DNA of 64,000 bases, from NCBI RefSeq assembly GCF_900156435.1, contig NZ_FTPQ01000001.1, positions 1,612,001 to 1,676,000 of the forward strand. Reading direction: 5' to 3'. Below the pieces are notes generated by a model. The model searched no databases. It was not told the DNA's origin and worked only from the letters and a program-made list of their open reading frames with translations. The number at the start of each line of letters is the position of its first letter. Within the stretch, counting starts at the first letter, position 1. Both the position numbers and the translations under genes were made by a program. This document shows positions 9,679 to 19,964 of the stretch, in pieces. The stretch is from Microbacterium sp. RU1D (lineage in GTDB: Bacteria; Actinomycetota; Actinomycetes; Actinomycetales; Microbacteriaceae).

Positions 9679-9736
9679 GCGCTTCGGGCACCGGCGCGCG
9701 GACAGCGGTCCGCCGTCCGATAGCGTCGGGAGCCTC

Positions 9737-10921
9737 ATGACCGACGCACCCGCCGCCTCCTTCGCCCGCCCGCTCGTCGCGGGGGTCGTCACCGCCCTCG
9801 TCGGCTTCACCAGCACCTTCGCCGTCGTTCTGACGGGGCTTCGCACGGTGGGCGCGTCGGCCGCGCAGGCGGCGAGCGGTCTGCTCGCGATCACGCTCGT
9901 CGTGGGTATCGGGTGCATCGTGCTCGCGTCGCGGTACCGCATCCCCATCACGGTCGCGTGGTCCACGCCGGGAGTCGCACTGCTCGCGGCGACGGGAGCG
10001 GTCGACGGCGGGTGGCCCGCGGTCGTGGGCGGGTTCTTCGTGTGCGCCGCGCTCATCCTGTGCACCGCGCTGTTCCCGCCGCTGGGCGCGCTCATCGCCC
10101 GCATCCCTCCCTCCATCGCGCAGGCCATGCTGGCCGGCGTCCTCCTGCCCCTCTGCGTGGCGCCGTTCGTCGGCCTCGTCGACGACCCGTGGGGCGTCGC
10201 CCCGGTGCTGATCGTCTGGCTCGTGGCATCCCGTCTGCTGCCGCGGTGGGCGGTGCCGCTCGCGTTCGTGGCGGCGATCGTCGTGGTCGCCGTCGAGCTC
10301 GCGCGCACCGGGATCGACACGGATGCCGCGTCCCTGTTGCCGCGCCTGGAGGTCACCGCCCCGACGCTCACCGTCGGCGCCGTGGTGGGCATCGCCCTGC
10401 CGCTGTTCGTGGTGACGATGGCGTCGCAGAACGTCCCCGGGGTCGCGGTGATGAAGAGCCTCGGCTACACGATCCCGTGGCGTCCCGCGATGCTGGTCAC
10501 CGGCCTCGGATCGGCCGCGGCGGCCGGCTTCGGCGGTCACGTGATGAACCTCGGCGCGATCAGCGCGGCGATCGCCGCGGGCCCCGACGCCCACCCCGAC
10601 CCGCGGCGCCGGTGGGTGGCGGGGGTCTCGGCCGGCGGCACGTACCTCGCGCTGGGAGCGCTGTCGGCGGCGTTCGCGGCCATCGTGCTGCTGGCCCCGG
10701 CGGGCGTCATCCCCGCCGTCGCCGGCGTGGCGCTCTTCGGCGCGTTCGGATCCGCCGTGCAGCAGGCGATCGACGACCCGGGCGAGCGTCTGCCGGCCGT
10801 CGTGACCTTCCTGGTCGCGGCATCCGGCATCGCGGTCTTCGGGGTGAGCGCGGCCTTCTGGGCGTTGCTGGCCGGACTCGTGACGCGCACGGTGCTGCAC
10901 CTCGGGCGGCGGGCCGGCTGA
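9737..10921 (+). CDS. BenE family benzoate/H+ symporter-like membrane protein
   Basis: This 394-residue protein has about 11-12 hydrophobic segments and matches the BenE family. Family-like stretches are [16 protein letters not shown] near the start, [14 protein letters not shown] near residue 75 and [19 protein letters not shown] near 230. BenE proteins are annotated as benzoate importers. There are no aromatic degradation genes nearby, so the natural substrate is open. A TAGCGT hexamer at 9721-9726 ends ten bases before the ATG. It lies between ispG and proS on the same strand, with 58 bases after the ispG stop. Confidence 0.8.
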   Translation: MTDAPAASFARPLVAGVVTALVGFTSTFAVVLTGLRTVGASAAQAASGLLAITLVVGIGCIVLASRYRIPITVAWSTPGVALLAATGAVDGGWPAVVGGFFVCAALILCTALFPPLGALIARIPPSIAQAMLAGVLLPLCVAPFVGLVDDPWGVAPVLIVWLVASRLLPRWAVPLAFVAAIVVVAVELARTGIDTDAASLLPRLEVTAPTLTVGAVVGIALPLFVVTMASQNVPGVAVMKSLGYTIPWRPAMLVTGLGSAAAAGFGGHVMNLGAISAAIAAGPDAHPDPRRRWVAGVSAGGTYLALGALSAAFAAIVLLAPAGVIPAVAGVALFGAFGSAVQQAIDDPGERLPAVVTFLVAASGIAVFGVSAAFWALLAGLVTRTVLHLGRRAG

Positions 10922-10956
10922 GGAGGCGTCCGGTCGAGGCGCGGCATCCACCGCTC

Positions 10957-10962
10957 TAGACT
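10957..10962 (+). promoter_or_regulatory. -10 hexamer for proS
   Basis: TAGACT ends eight bases before GTG 10971 and only two before ATG 10965. It therefore favours the GTG as the true start. Confidence 0.5.
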
Positions 10963-10970
10963 CGATGATC

Positions 10971-12767
10971 GTGGTCACCCGTCTGTCGAACTACTTCCTC
11001 CGCACGCTCCGCGAAGATCCCTCGGATGCCGAGGTCACGAGCCACCGTCTGCTCGTGCGCGCCGGTTACATCCGCCGCAACGCCCCGGGCATCTTCGCGT
11101 GGCTGCCGCTCGGCCTGAAGGTCAAGGCCAAGATCGAGACGGTCGTGCGCGAGGAGATGGCGAACGCCGGTGCCTTCGAGGTGCACTTCCCCGCGCTGCT
11201 CCCGCGTGAGCCCTACGAGGTCACCGGTCGCTGGGAGGAGTACGGCGACGCGCTGTTCCGCCTGCAGGACCGCAAGGGCGCCGACTACCTGCTCGCCCCG
11301 ACGCACGAGGAGATGTTCACCCTCCTGGTAAAGGACCTCTACTCGTCGTACAAGGACCTGCCGCTGACGATCTACCAGATCCAGGACAAGTACCGCGACG
11401 AGGCGCGTCCCCGTGCCGGCCTCCTGCGCGGCCGCGAGTTCACGATGAAGGACGCGTACTCGTTCGACGCGACGGATGCCGGTCTCGACGCGTCGTATCA
11501 GGCGCAGCGCGACGCGTACGAGCGCATCTTCACCCGCCTGGGTCTCGAGTACGTCATCGTCGCCGCCGACGCCGGCGCGATGGGCGGGTCGAAGTCGGAG
11601 GAGTTCCTGCACCCGACCCCGGTCGGGGAAGACACCTTCGTGCGCTCGGCCGGCGGCTACGCCGCCAACGTCGAGGCGTTCACGACCGTCGCACCCGACG
11701 CCCTCCCCATCGAGGGGCAGCCGGACGCCGTGATCTTCGACTCGCCGAACACCCCCACGATCGCAACCCTGGTCGACCACGCCAACGCGCACCTCGACGC
11801 TCCCGCCCCCGGCATCGCCGGCCCCGCGACGGCCGAGGCCACCGTGTGGACCGCGGCGCACACGCTCAAGAACGTCGTGCTCGCCCTCACCCACCTCGAC
11901 GGCACGCGCGAGCTGGTCGTCGTGGGTCTGCCCGGCGACCGCGACGTCGACGACAAGCGCGTCGAGGTGGCGTTCGCCCCGGCCGAGGTCGAGGCCGCAA
12001 CCGACGAGGACTTCGCGAAGAACCCCCTGCTGGTCAAGGGCTACATCGGCCCCTGGTCGCCCACCGGCCCCGTGCTGGGCGAGGAGTCGGCGACGAAGAT
12101 CCGCTACCTGCTCGACCCCCGCGTGGTCGACGGCACCGCGTGGATCACCGGCGCCAACGTCGACCAGAAGCACGTGCACGCCCTCGTCGCGGGCCGTGAC
12201 TTCGTCGGCGACGGCTTCGTCGAGGTCGCCACGGTGCGCCCGGGCGACCCCGCCCCCGACGGCTCGGGTCCGGTGGAGCTGGCGCGCGGCATGGAGATCG
12301 GCCACGTCTTCCAACTCGGTCGCAAGTACGCCGACGCTCTGGGCCTGAAGGTGCTCGACGAGAACGGCAAGCTCGCGACCGTCACGATGGGCTCGTACGG
12401 GATCGGCGTCACCCGCATCCTCGCGATCATCGCCGAACTCAACAACGACGCCAAGGGACTCATCTGGCCCGCCTCGGTCGCCCCCTTCGACGTTCACGTC
12501 GTGGCGACGGGTCGGGATGCCGTGGCCTTCGACCTCGCGGCCTCCGTGTCCGAGCAGCTCGAGGCCGCCGGTCTCGACGTGCTGTACGACGACCGACCCA
12601 AGGTGTCGCCCGGCGTGAAGTTCGGCGACGCCGAGCTCGTCGGCATCCCGCGCATCCTCATCGTGGGCCGCGGTGCCGCCGAGGGCCAGGTCGAGCTGTG
12701 GGACCGCCGCACGGGCGAGCGCGAGACCCTGTCGGTCGACGACGCCGTGGCGGCGCTGACCCGCTGA
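10971..12767 (+). CDS. proS: Prolyl-tRNA synthetase, bacterial type
   Basis: This enzyme charges tRNA-Pro with proline in the cytoplasm. The 598-residue protein shows class II motif 2 ([20 protein letters not shown]) near residue 150. An inserted editing (YbaK-like) domain lies at about 230-400. Motif 3 ([13 protein letters not shown]) is near 475, followed by the anticodon-binding domain ([22 protein letters not shown]). The length is normal for the bacterial type with the insertion domain. ATG 10965 is also in frame, but the -10 element overlaps too closely for it. A terminator hairpin follows the stop. Confidence 0.97.
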   Translation: MVTRLSNYFLRTLREDPSDAEVTSHRLLVRAGYIRRNAPGIFAWLPLGLKVKAKIETVVREEMANAGAFEVHFPALLPREPYEVTGRWEEYGDALFRLQDRKGADYLLAPTHEEMFTLLVKDLYSSYKDLPLTIYQIQDKYRDEARPRAGLLRGREFTMKDAYSFDATDAGLDASYQAQRDAYERIFTRLGLEYVIVAADAGAMGGSKSEEFLHPTPVGEDTFVRSAGGYAANVEAFTTVAPDALPIEGQPDAVIFDSPNTPTIATLVDHANAHLDAPAPGIAGPATAEATVWTAAHTLKNVVLALTHLDGTRELVVVGLPGDRDVDDKRVEVAFAPAEVEAATDEDFAKNPLLVKGYIGPWSPTGPVLGEESATKIRYLLDPRVVDGTAWITGANVDQKHVHALVAGRDFVGDGFVEVATVRPGDPAPDGSGPVELARGMEIGHVFQLGRKYADALGLKVLDENGKLATVTMGSYGIGVTRILAIIAELNNDAKGLIWPASVAPFDVHVVATGRDAVAFDLAASVSEQLEAAGLDVLYDDRPKVSPGVKFGDAELVGIPRILIVGRGAAEGQVELWDRRTGERETLSVDDAVAALTR

Positions 12768-12780
12768 CGTCCCTCCCGCG

Positions 12781-12814
12781 ACGGCATCCCTTCCCTTCGG
12801 GGGAGGGATGCCGT
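12781..12814 (+). terminator. Terminator after proS
   Basis: ACGGCATCCCT and AGGGATGCCGT form an 11-bp stem around a 12-nt loop and are followed by TT. The arms contain the window's common GGCATCC/GGATGCC motif. Confidence 0.75.
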
Positions 12815-12844
12815 TTCAGCACCCCGGGCAGGCGCGCGCCTCGG

Positions 12845-12850
12845 TAGCGT
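12845..12850 (+). promoter_or_regulatory. -10 hexamer for the aldo/keto reductase
   Basis: TAGCGT lies seven bases before ATG 12858, which fits a leaderless start. Confidence 0.45.
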
Positions 12851-12857
12851 GGACACC

Positions 12858-13679
12858 ATGATCGCTGCACCTCGCCTGTCGCTCAGCGACGGCTCCACGA
12901 TTCCCCAGCTCGGCATCGGCACGTACAAGGTGCCGGCCGAGAGCACGGCCGCCCTCGTCGAGGGGGCGATCGCCGCGGGGTACCGTCACATCGACACCGC
13001 CGCCCTGTACGGCAACGAGGCCGAGGTGGGCGAGGGCCTGCGGGCCTCGGGCGTCGATCGCGACGAGCTGTTCGTCACGACGAAGGTCTGGAACGACGAT
13101 CAGGGCTACGACCGGACCCTGCGGGCGTTCGACGCGAGCGCTGAGAAGCTCGGCCTCGACCGCGTCGACCTGTACCTGATCCACTGGCCGATCCCCAGCG
13201 CCGACCGCTACGTCGACACGTGGAAGGCGCTGCTGCGGCTGCAGCAGGAGGGACGTGCCACCTCGATCGGCGTCAGCAACTTCTCGGTGCCGCACCTCGA
13301 GCGCCTGCGCGACGAGACGGGGGTGCTGCCCGCGGTCAACCAGGTGGAGCTGCACCCGCGCTTCCCCCAGGACGACCTCGTCGCGTGGCATGCCGCCCAC
13401 GGCATCGTCACCGAGGCGTGGGCGCCGCTCGCCCGGGGCGGCCTGCTGGACGACCCGGTGCTCGCGCGCCTCGCCGAGAAGTACGGCAAGACCCCGGCCC
13501 AGGTCGTCGTCCGCTGGCACCTCGACCGCGACCTCGTGGTGTTCCCCAAGTCGGTGTCGCTCGAGCGCGTCCGCGAGAACGGCGAGGTCTTCGACTTCAC
13601 CCTCGACGCCGACGACCACGCGCAGATCGCGACGCTGAACACGGGGGAGCGCACGGGCCGCAACCCCGACCTCGACTGA
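12858..13679 (+). CDS. Aldo/keto reductase, 2,5-diketo-D-gluconate reductase-like
   Basis: This 273-residue cytoplasmic NADPH-dependent reductase belongs to the AKR family. The catalytic tetrad is visible: Asp in GYRHIDTAALYGNE (about 44-57, which also supplies the Tyr), Lys in FVTTKVWND (about 75-83) and His in YLIHWPIP (about 110). NQVELHPR and the cofactor-binding VVFPKSVSLERVREN follow. The closest well-known relatives are the DkgA/DkgB-type reductases of prokaryotic AKR5. The true substrate cannot be told. An in-frame GTG at 12849 is less likely given the -10 hexamer. Confidence 0.9.
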   Translation: MIAAPRLSLSDGSTIPQLGIGTYKVPAESTAALVEGAIAAGYRHIDTAALYGNEAEVGEGLRASGVDRDELFVTTKVWNDDQGYDRTLRAFDASAEKLGLDRVDLYLIHWPIPSADRYVDTWKALLRLQQEGRATSIGVSNFSVPHLERLRDETGVLPAVNQVELHPRFPQDDLVAWHAAHGIVTEAWAPLARGGLLDDPVLARLAEKYGKTPAQVVVRWHLDRDLVVFPKSVSLERVRENGEVFDFTLDADDHAQIATLNTGERTGRNPDLD

Positions 13680-13759
13680 CGCGGCACACGACGGCATCCT
13701 CGGTCGTCGGTCGCGAGAGCCGCGCAGGAGCCTGAAGCGTCAGGGATCGACGGCCCGGC

Positions 13760-14569
13760 TCAGGCGTCGAGACGGGCGTACCGCGCACGGAAAATCGTGA
13801 AGACGCCGTAGGCGAGGAACCCGAGGCCGACCAGGCACGCCAGGACCGGGCCCGCGGGCAACGCCATCAGGGCCGACACGGCGCCGTCGAGTCCGCCCGC
13901 CGTGTCGGGCTCGACGGTGACGGCCGCGACCACGACGAGGACGCCGACGATCAGCAACGCCACACCCTTCGTCACGAACCCGATCACCCCGAGGGTCGTG
14001 AGGGCGAACCCCGCCGGCCCGTCGGGCGTGCGCACCTTGGTGTGGAACGAGCGGCGCAGTCCCATCCACACGAACCCGATGCCCACGGCCGCCACCACGG
14101 CTCCCACCGTCCCGAGCACGAACCCGCCGACCGACCAGGCCAGCACCCCTTCGCTGAGGTTCTCGGCGGCCTGCTCCGCGCGCGGGCGGGCACCGAGGGC
14201 GACGGATGCCGACACCAGACCGATCACGACGAAGACGACGCCCTGCGGCGCCTCGGTGAAGATGCGGCCGATTCGTCGCCACACCGTGAGGTGGCGCGGC
14301 GCGAACGCCTGCAGCAGGTGCCAACCGCCGAGGGCGACGAGGCCGATGGCCAGGGCCCACAGCGCAGCCGCACCGAGCGGTGCCCCCGCGAGCGCGCGGA
14401 ACGCCCCGGTCTGGTCGCTGTCCTCCTGCGCGCCGAGGCCCACCGCGATCACCAGCGCTCCGATGAGCAGATGCAGGATGCCGTTGGCGGCATAGCCCGC
14501 GCGTGCGGCGACGCGGAACGCGGGGTTGGCCTCGGCGTCGCGGGCGGCGGCGCGGGCGGGAGTCGACAT
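13760..14569 (-). CDS. DUF1206 family membrane protein
   Basis: This 269-residue protein has about six membrane helices in three similar pairs, as in DUF1206. Repeated blocks AGYAANGILHLLIGALVIAVG, LWALAIGLVALGGWHLLQAF and GVIGFVTKGVALLIVGVLVV show the internal threefold pattern. No catalytic residues are evident and no function is known for the family. The ATG (MSTPARAAARDAEANP) has a TACGGT hexamer six bases upstream. The open frame continues far upstream without homology. It is divergent from the membrane-anchored lipase, and their promoters share a 75-bp gap. Confidence 0.85.
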   Translation of the reverse strand: MSTPARAAARDAEANPAFRVAARAGYAANGILHLLIGALVIAVGLGAQEDSDQTGAFRALAGAPLGAAALWALAIGLVALGGWHLLQAFAPRHLTVWRRIGRIFTEAPQGVVFVVIGLVSASVALGARPRAEQAAENLSEGVLAWSVGGFVLGTVGAVVAAVGIGFVWMGLRRSFHTKVRTPDGPAGFALTTLGVIGFVTKGVALLIVGVLVVVAAVTVEPDTAGGLDGAVSALMALPAGPVLACLVGLGFLAYGVFTIFRARYARLDA

Positions 14570-14575
14570 CAGGCC

Positions 14576-14581
14576 ACCGTA
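14576..14581 (-). promoter_or_regulatory. -10 hexamer for the DUF1206 gene
   Basis: TACGGT, six bases, then the ATG at 14569 on the minus strand. Confidence 0.45.
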
Positions 14582-14632
14582 TGCCGTCGCGGGGGAGGAT
14601 GCGATCGGCGCGAGCGGCGCGTCGGCGGTGCC

Positions 14633-14638
14633 TATCAT
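14633..14638 (+). promoter_or_regulatory. -10 hexamer for the membrane lipase gene
   Basis: TATCAT, then GGCCTG, then the ATG at 14645. The layout is leaderless. Confidence 0.55.
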
Positions 14639-14644
14639 GGCCTG

Positions 14645-16483
14645 ATGCCCGCCACCCGCCGACCGCGCCTGCGCCGGTGGAACGCCCTTCCCGAACTCGT
14701 GCGCGACGCCCCGCCGCGCGTCCTGCTCGTGGTGGGCGCCGTGGTCGTGGCGCTCGGCGTGCTGATCGTCTCGCGCCCCCTCACCTCCCTCGTCCTGCTG
14801 GGGATCTACGTGGGCGCGAGCGCGGTGGTCATGGGGATCGTCGAGCTCGTCGGGCGCCCCGCGAGCTGGTGGGCGCGGTCGGTGTCGGCCGCATGGATCC
14901 TCGCCGGGCTCGCCGTGCTGGTCTGGCTCGGCCGCAGCCTCGAACTGCTCCCGCCGGTGCTCGCGGTGCTGCTCGTGATCGGTGGTCTCGCCTCGATCGG
15001 TCGGGCGGTCAGTCGTGGCCGCGTGAGCGCCCGCATCCTCGCCCTCTCGTGGGGCGTCGCGCAGGTCGCCTTCGGCGTGCTGTCCTTCACCTGGCCCGAC
15101 GTGACGGTGCTCGTGCTCGCCGTCGTCTTCGGTGTGCGCACGATCGTCTTCGGCCTGGGCGTGCTCGCGCGCGGGGTGGCCGGCATCCGTCGCACCCGGC
15201 AGCGGAAGACGCCGTTCGATGCGCAGCGCGCGGTGCGGCGCCGACGCATTCGTGCGGGATGGGCCGCCGCCGGCCGCTACGCCCTGTCGCTCGTGCTCGT
15301 CGCGACCGCCGCGGGCGGGTGGTGGCTGAACGACTGGCTGAACGACGGCGCCCCCGTCGTCGACGCCTTCTACGACCCGCCGGTGCAGGTGCCGAGCGGG
15401 CACGGCCGGCTCATCCGGTCCGACGGCTACCTCGGCCGCCTGCCCGAGAACGGCGACGTCACCCGCATCCTCTACACGACCCGGGATGCCGTGAGTCGAC
15501 CCGCCGTGGCCAGCGCGCTGGTCATCGTGCCGAAGGATCCGCCCCCGGGCCCGCGCCCGGTCATCGTGTGGAACCACGGCACGACGGGCGTGGCCCAGGG
15601 ATGCGCACCGAGCCTGCGCGACGCCTCGGCGACGAAGTGGTCCATCCCCGCGCTCGAGCAGGCGCTCAAGGCCGGGTGGGTCGTCGTCGCCTCCGACTTC
15701 TCGGGGCAGGGTGCCCCCGGGGCCTATCCCTACCTCATCGGCAAGGGCGAGGCCCGCTCGTCGCTCGACGCGGTGCTCGCTACGAGCGAGCTGCGCACCG
15801 ACCTCACGCTCTCGCCCGACACCGTCGTGTGGGGCCACTCCCAGGGCGGGCACGCGGCGCTGTGGACCACCGCGATCGCGGAGCACTACGCCCCGGGCAT
15901 CGACGTGAAGGGCACCGCCGTCGTCGCCCCCGTCGCCGACCCGCCGGCGCTCGCGCGCGAGCTGTTGTCGGGGCCGCCGAACGCCATGCTGTCGGTGATC
16001 ACGTCGTGGGTGCTCGTGCCGTACTCCGAGACCTACGCCGACGTGCATCTCGACGACTACATCGCCGAGGGATCCCGCTCGATCGTGCTGGAGATGACCC
16101 AGCGGTGCCCGAGCGAGCCGGGAGTGGTCGTCTCGGTGCTGACGGCCCTCGGCGTTTCGGAGGACCGACCGCTCTACAACGCCGACCTCACCGACGGCGC
16201 GCTCGGCCGCCGCCTCGCCGAGAACGCGATGACCGAACCGCTCGGCACCCCGATGCTCGTCGCGTGGGGCGCCGACGACGAGGTCATCCCGCCGCAGCTG
16301 CAGCGCGACTACGTGCAGAAGCTGTGCGCGGAGGGGCAGCCGGTGCGGTGGGCGACCTACGCCGGCTACGACCACCTGCGGCCGATCCTGCCGAAATCGC
16401 GCTTCCTGCCCGTGCTGTACAGCTGGACGAAGAACCTCCTCGAGGGGCGGGATCAGGTCGTCGACGGGTGCGGTCTGCGCTGA
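14645..16483 (+). CDS. Membrane-anchored secretory-lipase-type alpha/beta hydrolase with HdeD-like N-terminus
   Basis: The 612-residue protein has two parts. Residues about 25-190 form six membrane helices resembling the HdeD/DUF308 family. A basic linker and one more helix (about 205-225) follow. Residues about 240-612 are an alpha/beta hydrolase of the secretory lipase type. The nucleophile is Ser399 in GHSQGG, with the acid in WGADDEVIPP and the His in YDHLRP. HGTTG near residue 315 forms the oxyanion region. The predicted layout places the hydrolase outside the membrane. The likely reaction is ester hydrolysis, but the substrate is unknown. The ATG is supported by a -10 hexamer six bases before it. 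Confidence 0.8.
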   Translation: MPATRRPRLRRWNALPELVRDAPPRVLLVVGAVVVALGVLIVSRPLTSLVLLGIYVGASAVVMGIVELVGRPASWWARSVSAAWILAGLAVLVWLGRSLELLPPVLAVLLVIGGLASIGRAVSRGRVSARILALSWGVAQVAFGVLSFTWPDVTVLVLAVVFGVRTIVFGLGVLARGVAGIRRTRQRKTPFDAQRAVRRRRIRAGWAAAGRYALSLVLVATAAGGWWLNDWLNDGAPVVDAFYDPPVQVPSGHGRLIRSDGYLGRLPENGDVTRILYTTRDAVSRPAVASALVIVPKDPPPGPRPVIVWNHGTTGVAQGCAPSLRDASATKWSIPALEQALKAGWVVVASDFSGQGAPGAYPYLIGKGEARSSLDAVLATSELRTDLTLSPDTVVWGHSQGGHAALWTTAIAEHYAPGIDVKGTAVVAPVADPPALARELLSGPPNAMLSVITSWVLVPYSETYADVHLDDYIAEGSRSIVLEMTQRCPSEPGVVVSVLTALGVSEDRPLYNADLTDGALGRRLAENAMTEPLGTPMLVAWGADDEVIPPQLQRDYVQKLCAEGQPVRWATYAGYDHLRPILPKSRFLPVLYSWTKNLLEGRDQVVDGCGLR

Positions 16484-16608
16484 TCCGGGTCCGGCCGCTC
16501 CGGGCCCGCCCGCTCCGGCGGTTCCGTCCGTGCGGCGAACGGGTGAAGATCGTGTGTCGGCGCGGATGCGGTCTTGGAAGTCTTCGCGGTTCTCATTACG
16601 GTCGGAGA

Positions 16609-19104
16609 GTGCCCGAGAACACCCCTGAGCTGCGCCCGACCCACCCCCTGGCCCTCGCGCCCGTCGTCGCCCCCGCGGCATCCGTCGACGGTTTCGCGAA
16701 ACAGTTCCTGCAGAACCTGAACTTCGACCAGGGCGTGACCCTGTCGAGCTCCGACGTCAACGACCAGTACCTGGCCCTCGCGTACACGGTGCGCGACTAC
16801 CTGATGGCGCGGTGGTTCGACGACCGCGCGCAGCAGAAGGCCCAGCAGAACAAGACCGTCTGCTACCTCTCGGCCGAATACCTGCTCGGTCGTCAGCTCG
16901 ACAACAACCTCCTCGCCGCACGTCTGACCGACATCGCCACCGAGGCCCTCGCGCAGTGCGGCATCGACATCGACGACCTCCGCGCCGTCGAGATCGAGCC
17001 CGGCCTCGGCAACGGCGGCCTCGGCCGCCTTGCCGCGTGCTTCGTGGACTCGCTCGCGACGATGAGCGTGCCGGCGATCGGATACGGCATCCGCTACGAG
17101 TACGGCATCTTCCGCCAGGCGTTCGCCGACGGGCAGCAGATCGAGCAGCCCGACGCGTGGCTGCGCATGGGCTCGCCGTGGGACTTCGCCCACCCCGAGG
17201 CCGCGCAGACCATCTCGTTCGCCGGCACCACCGAGACCTACGACGACAATGACGTCGAGCGCACCCGCTGGGTGCCCGAGTGGAGCGTGCTCGCCGTGCC
17301 GTACAACATGATGGTCCCCGGCTACCACAACGGTCGCGTGAACACCCTGCGCCTCTGGCGGGCCGTGGCCACGAACGCCTTCGACCTCCACACCTTCAAC
17401 TCCGGCGACTACGTGCAGTCGGTGCGCGCGCAGACCTTCGCGGAGAACATCTCCAAGGTGCTCTACCCCGAGGACTCCACGCCCCAGGGCAAGGAGCTGC
17501 GTTTGCAGCAGCAGTACTTCTTCGTCGCGGCATCCATCGCCGACTTCATCGAGAACGTGCTGCCCGACGACTTCGATCTCGAGAAGCTCCCCGAGCGCGT
17601 CATCTTCCAGCTCAACGACACGCACCCCGTCATCGGGGTGCCCGAGCTCATGCGCGTGCTCGTCGACGAGAAGAAGCTCGAATGGGATGCCGCGTGGGCC
17701 ATCACCCAGAAGTGCTTCGCCTACACGTGCCACACGCTGCTGCCCGAGGCGCTCGAGGTCTGGTCGGTCGACCTGCTCGGCCGCCTGCTGCCGCGCCACC
17801 TCGAGATCATCTACAAGATCAACGACGCGTTCCTGCTCGAGGTGCGCGAGCGATTCGGCGACGACGAGCTGCTCATCCGCAACATGTCGATCATCGGCGA
17901 GCACCCGTTCCGCTCCGTGCGCATGGCCTACCTCGCCACGGTCGCCGGATCGAAGGTCAACGGCGTCGCCGAGCTGCACTCGCAGCTGCTGCGCGACAAC
18001 GTACTGAAGGACTTCGCCACGATGTGGCCCGACAAGTTCACCAACGTCACCAACGGCGTCACGCCGCGCCGCTTCCTGCGCCTAGCCAACCCCGACCTCT
18101 CAGCCCTCATCACCGAAGCCCTCGGCGCCGGGTGGACCGTCGACCTCGAGCGTCTCCGGGGTCTGGAGGCCCTCGCCGACGACGCCGATTTCCGCGAGCG
18201 GTTCGCCGCGGTGAAGGCGTCGAACAAGCGCCGGCTCAGCCGCGTGCTCGAGGCCCGCGGAGAGGCGCCGCTGTCGGACGACCACCTCATCGACGTCATG
18301 ATCAAGCGCCTGCACGAGTACAAGCGCCAGACGCTGAAGGTGCTGCACATCGTCAGCACCTACGAGGGCATCGTCTCCGGCCGTCTCGATGTGGATGCCG
18401 TGCAGCCGCGCACGTTCCTCTTCGGCGCCAAGGCCGCCCCGGGTTACGGCATGGCCAAGCGCATCATCCACCTCGTCAACGCCGTCGGCGAGGTGGTCAG
18501 CGCCGACGAGCGCGTCCAGGGCAAGCTCAAGGTGCTCTATCCCGCCAATTACAACGTGACGCTGGCGGAGAGCATCATCCCCGCCGCCGACCTGTCGGAG
18601 CAGATCTCGCTCGCGGGCAAGGAGGCCTCGGGAACGGGCAACATGAAGCTCGCGCTGAACGGCGCGTTGACGATCGGAACGGACGACGGCGCGAACGTCG
18701 AGATCCGCAAGCTGGTCGGCGACGACAACTTCTTCCTCTTCGGCATGAGCGAGCCCGAGGTCGAGGCGCTGTGGGCCGACGGCTACCGCCCCGCCGAGTT
18801 CTACCAGCGCGACGAGCGACTGCGCAGTGCCATCGACCTGATCGCTTCGGGGGCGTTCTCCGACGGCGACCGCACGGTCTTCGAGCCCCTCGTGTCGAAC
18901 CTGCTGTACGAAGACCGGTTCATGGCGCTCGCCGACTTCTCGTCGTACCTCGACGCCCAGGACCGCGTCGACGCCGCCTACGCCGACCAGGACGGCTGGG
19001 TGCGCTCGGCCATCCTCAACGTCGCCCGTAGCGGCTACTTCTCCTCCGATCGGGCGATGCGCGACTACCTCGACCGCATCTGGCACGCGACCCCGGTCAG
19101 CTGA
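16609..19104 (+). CDS. glgP: Glycogen/starch (alpha-glucan) phosphorylase
   Basis: This 831-residue GT35 phosphorylase releases glucose-1-phosphate from glycogen. Family stretches include YLSAEYLLGR near residue 88, EPGLGNGGLGRLAACF near 130, QLNDTHPVIGVPELMR near 335 and KRLHEYKRQ near 565. The pyridoxal phosphate lysine lies in EASGTGNMKLALNG near 675. The length matches the E. coli GlgP/MalP type rather than the longer actinobacterial GlgP-N type. GTG 16609 follows gtcggaga and is the first start next to homologous sequence. No other glycogen gene is in the window. Confidence 0.95.
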   Translation: MPENTPELRPTHPLALAPVVAPAASVDGFAKQFLQNLNFDQGVTLSSSDVNDQYLALAYTVRDYLMARWFDDRAQQKAQQNKTVCYLSAEYLLGRQLDNNLLAARLTDIATEALAQCGIDIDDLRAVEIEPGLGNGGLGRLAACFVDSLATMSVPAIGYGIRYEYGIFRQAFADGQQIEQPDAWLRMGSPWDFAHPEAAQTISFAGTTETYDDNDVERTRWVPEWSVLAVPYNMMVPGYHNGRVNTLRLWRAVATNAFDLHTFNSGDYVQSVRAQTFAENISKVLYPEDSTPQGKELRLQQQYFFVAASIADFIENVLPDDFDLEKLPERVIFQLNDTHPVIGVPELMRVLVDEKKLEWDAAWAITQKCFAYTCHTLLPEALEVWSVDLLGRLLPRHLEIIYKINDAFLLEVRERFGDDELLIRNMSIIGEHPFRSVRMAYLATVAGSKVNGVAELHSQLLRDNVLKDFATMWPDKFTNVTNGVTPRRFLRLANPDLSALITEALGAGWTVDLERLRGLEALADDADFRERFAAVKASNKRRLSRVLEARGEAPLSDDHLIDVMIKRLHEYKRQTLKVLHIVSTYEGIVSGRLDVDAVQPRTFLFGAKAAPGYGMAKRIIHLVNAVGEVVSADERVQGKLKVLYPANYNVTLAESIIPAADLSEQISLAGKEASGTGNMKLALNGALTIGTDDGANVEIRKLVGDDNFFLFGMSEPEVEALWADGYRPAEFYQRDERLRSAIDLIASGAFSDGDRTVFEPLVSNLLYEDRFMALADFSSYLDAQDRVDAAYADQDGWVRSAILNVARSGYFSSDRAMRDYLDRIWHATPVS

Positions 19105-19241
19105 GTCGGACCGGCTGCCACGGCCATGCCGGTCGTGGCATCCGGAACGCTTCGGCAGGAAGCCGACGGCGGTTGACCGTCGCGGCACGGCGCAGCGAGA
19201 CGCCACGCGCGAGGCTGGGGGGACCCGATCCTGGAGGCCTC

Positions 19242-19844
19242 GTGCGCATCGACGACATCCCCGTGCCCGATACCGCCGCCGCGCGCGCGGCCCTGACGCT
19301 CGCGCAGGAGTACCAGTCGGCGGCGATCACCGCCCACGGCTTGAGGTCGTGGCTGTGGGCGGAGGGGTTCGCCCGGGCCGGCGGATTCGACGGCATCGAC
19401 CACGAGCTGCTGTACGTCTCGGCCGTGCTGCACGACATCGGCACGGTGCACGAGTTCGACAACCACACGCTGTCGTACGAAGACGCCGGCGGGCACGTGG
19501 CGATCGCCCTCACTGCGGGGGCGGGGTGGCCGCGTGAGCGTCGCCGGCGGGCGCTGGAGGTGATCGTGCGGCACAACTGGACCAGCGTCGATCCGACGAT
19601 GGATGCCGAGGGCCACCTCCTCGAGATCGCCACGGGTCTCGACATCTCCGGCGCGCGGGCCGACGTGCTGCCCGAGGCGTTCCTGCGGGAGGTGCTGACG
19701 GCTCATCCCCGCGGCGACCTGGCCGCCGAGTTCGGTGCGTGCGTGCGCGATCAGGCCGCCCGCAAGCCCGACACCGCCGCGCGACGGCTCGTCGACGGGG
19801 GAGTGGTCGCGAAGCTCGCCGCCAACCCGCTCGAGCGACTCTGA
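19242..19844 (+). CDS. HD domain phosphohydrolase-like protein (cyanamide hydratase-related)
   Basis: This 200-residue protein has an HD metal-binding domain. HGLRSW supplies the first His (about residue 34), AVLHDIG the HD pair (about 66) and a later TGLDISG an Asp. The spacing and VPDTAAARAALTLA at the start resemble the HD group that includes fungal cyanamide hydratase. A nucleotide or small-molecule hydrolase is as likely. GTG 19242 is chosen because ctggagg precedes it and the domain starts soon after. It stands between glgP and nusA on the same strand, with no evident functional link. Confidence 0.75.
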   Translation: MRIDDIPVPDTAAARAALTLAQEYQSAAITAHGLRSWLWAEGFARAGGFDGIDHELLYVSAVLHDIGTVHEFDNHTLSYEDAGGHVAIALTAGAGWPRERRRRALEVIVRHNWTSVDPTMDAEGHLLEIATGLDISGARADVLPEAFLREVLTAHPRGDLAAEFGACVRDQAARKPDTAARRLVDGGVVAKLAANPLERL

Positions 19845-19964
19845 AACGACTGTGCATCGGCATCCGGCATCCCTCCGGAGTCGCGAGGCGCGGGGCATCC
19901 CGGGTATCGTAGGAGGGTTGTCGGCGCCGGTCGCGTCGACGAGAGCTGAATAACGGAGGGCCTT

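Noticed and set aside
10965..10970. ATG 10965 as the proS start
   Set aside because: It lies only two bases from the -10 hexamer. GTG 10971 fits the promoter spacing and also begins typical ProS sequence.
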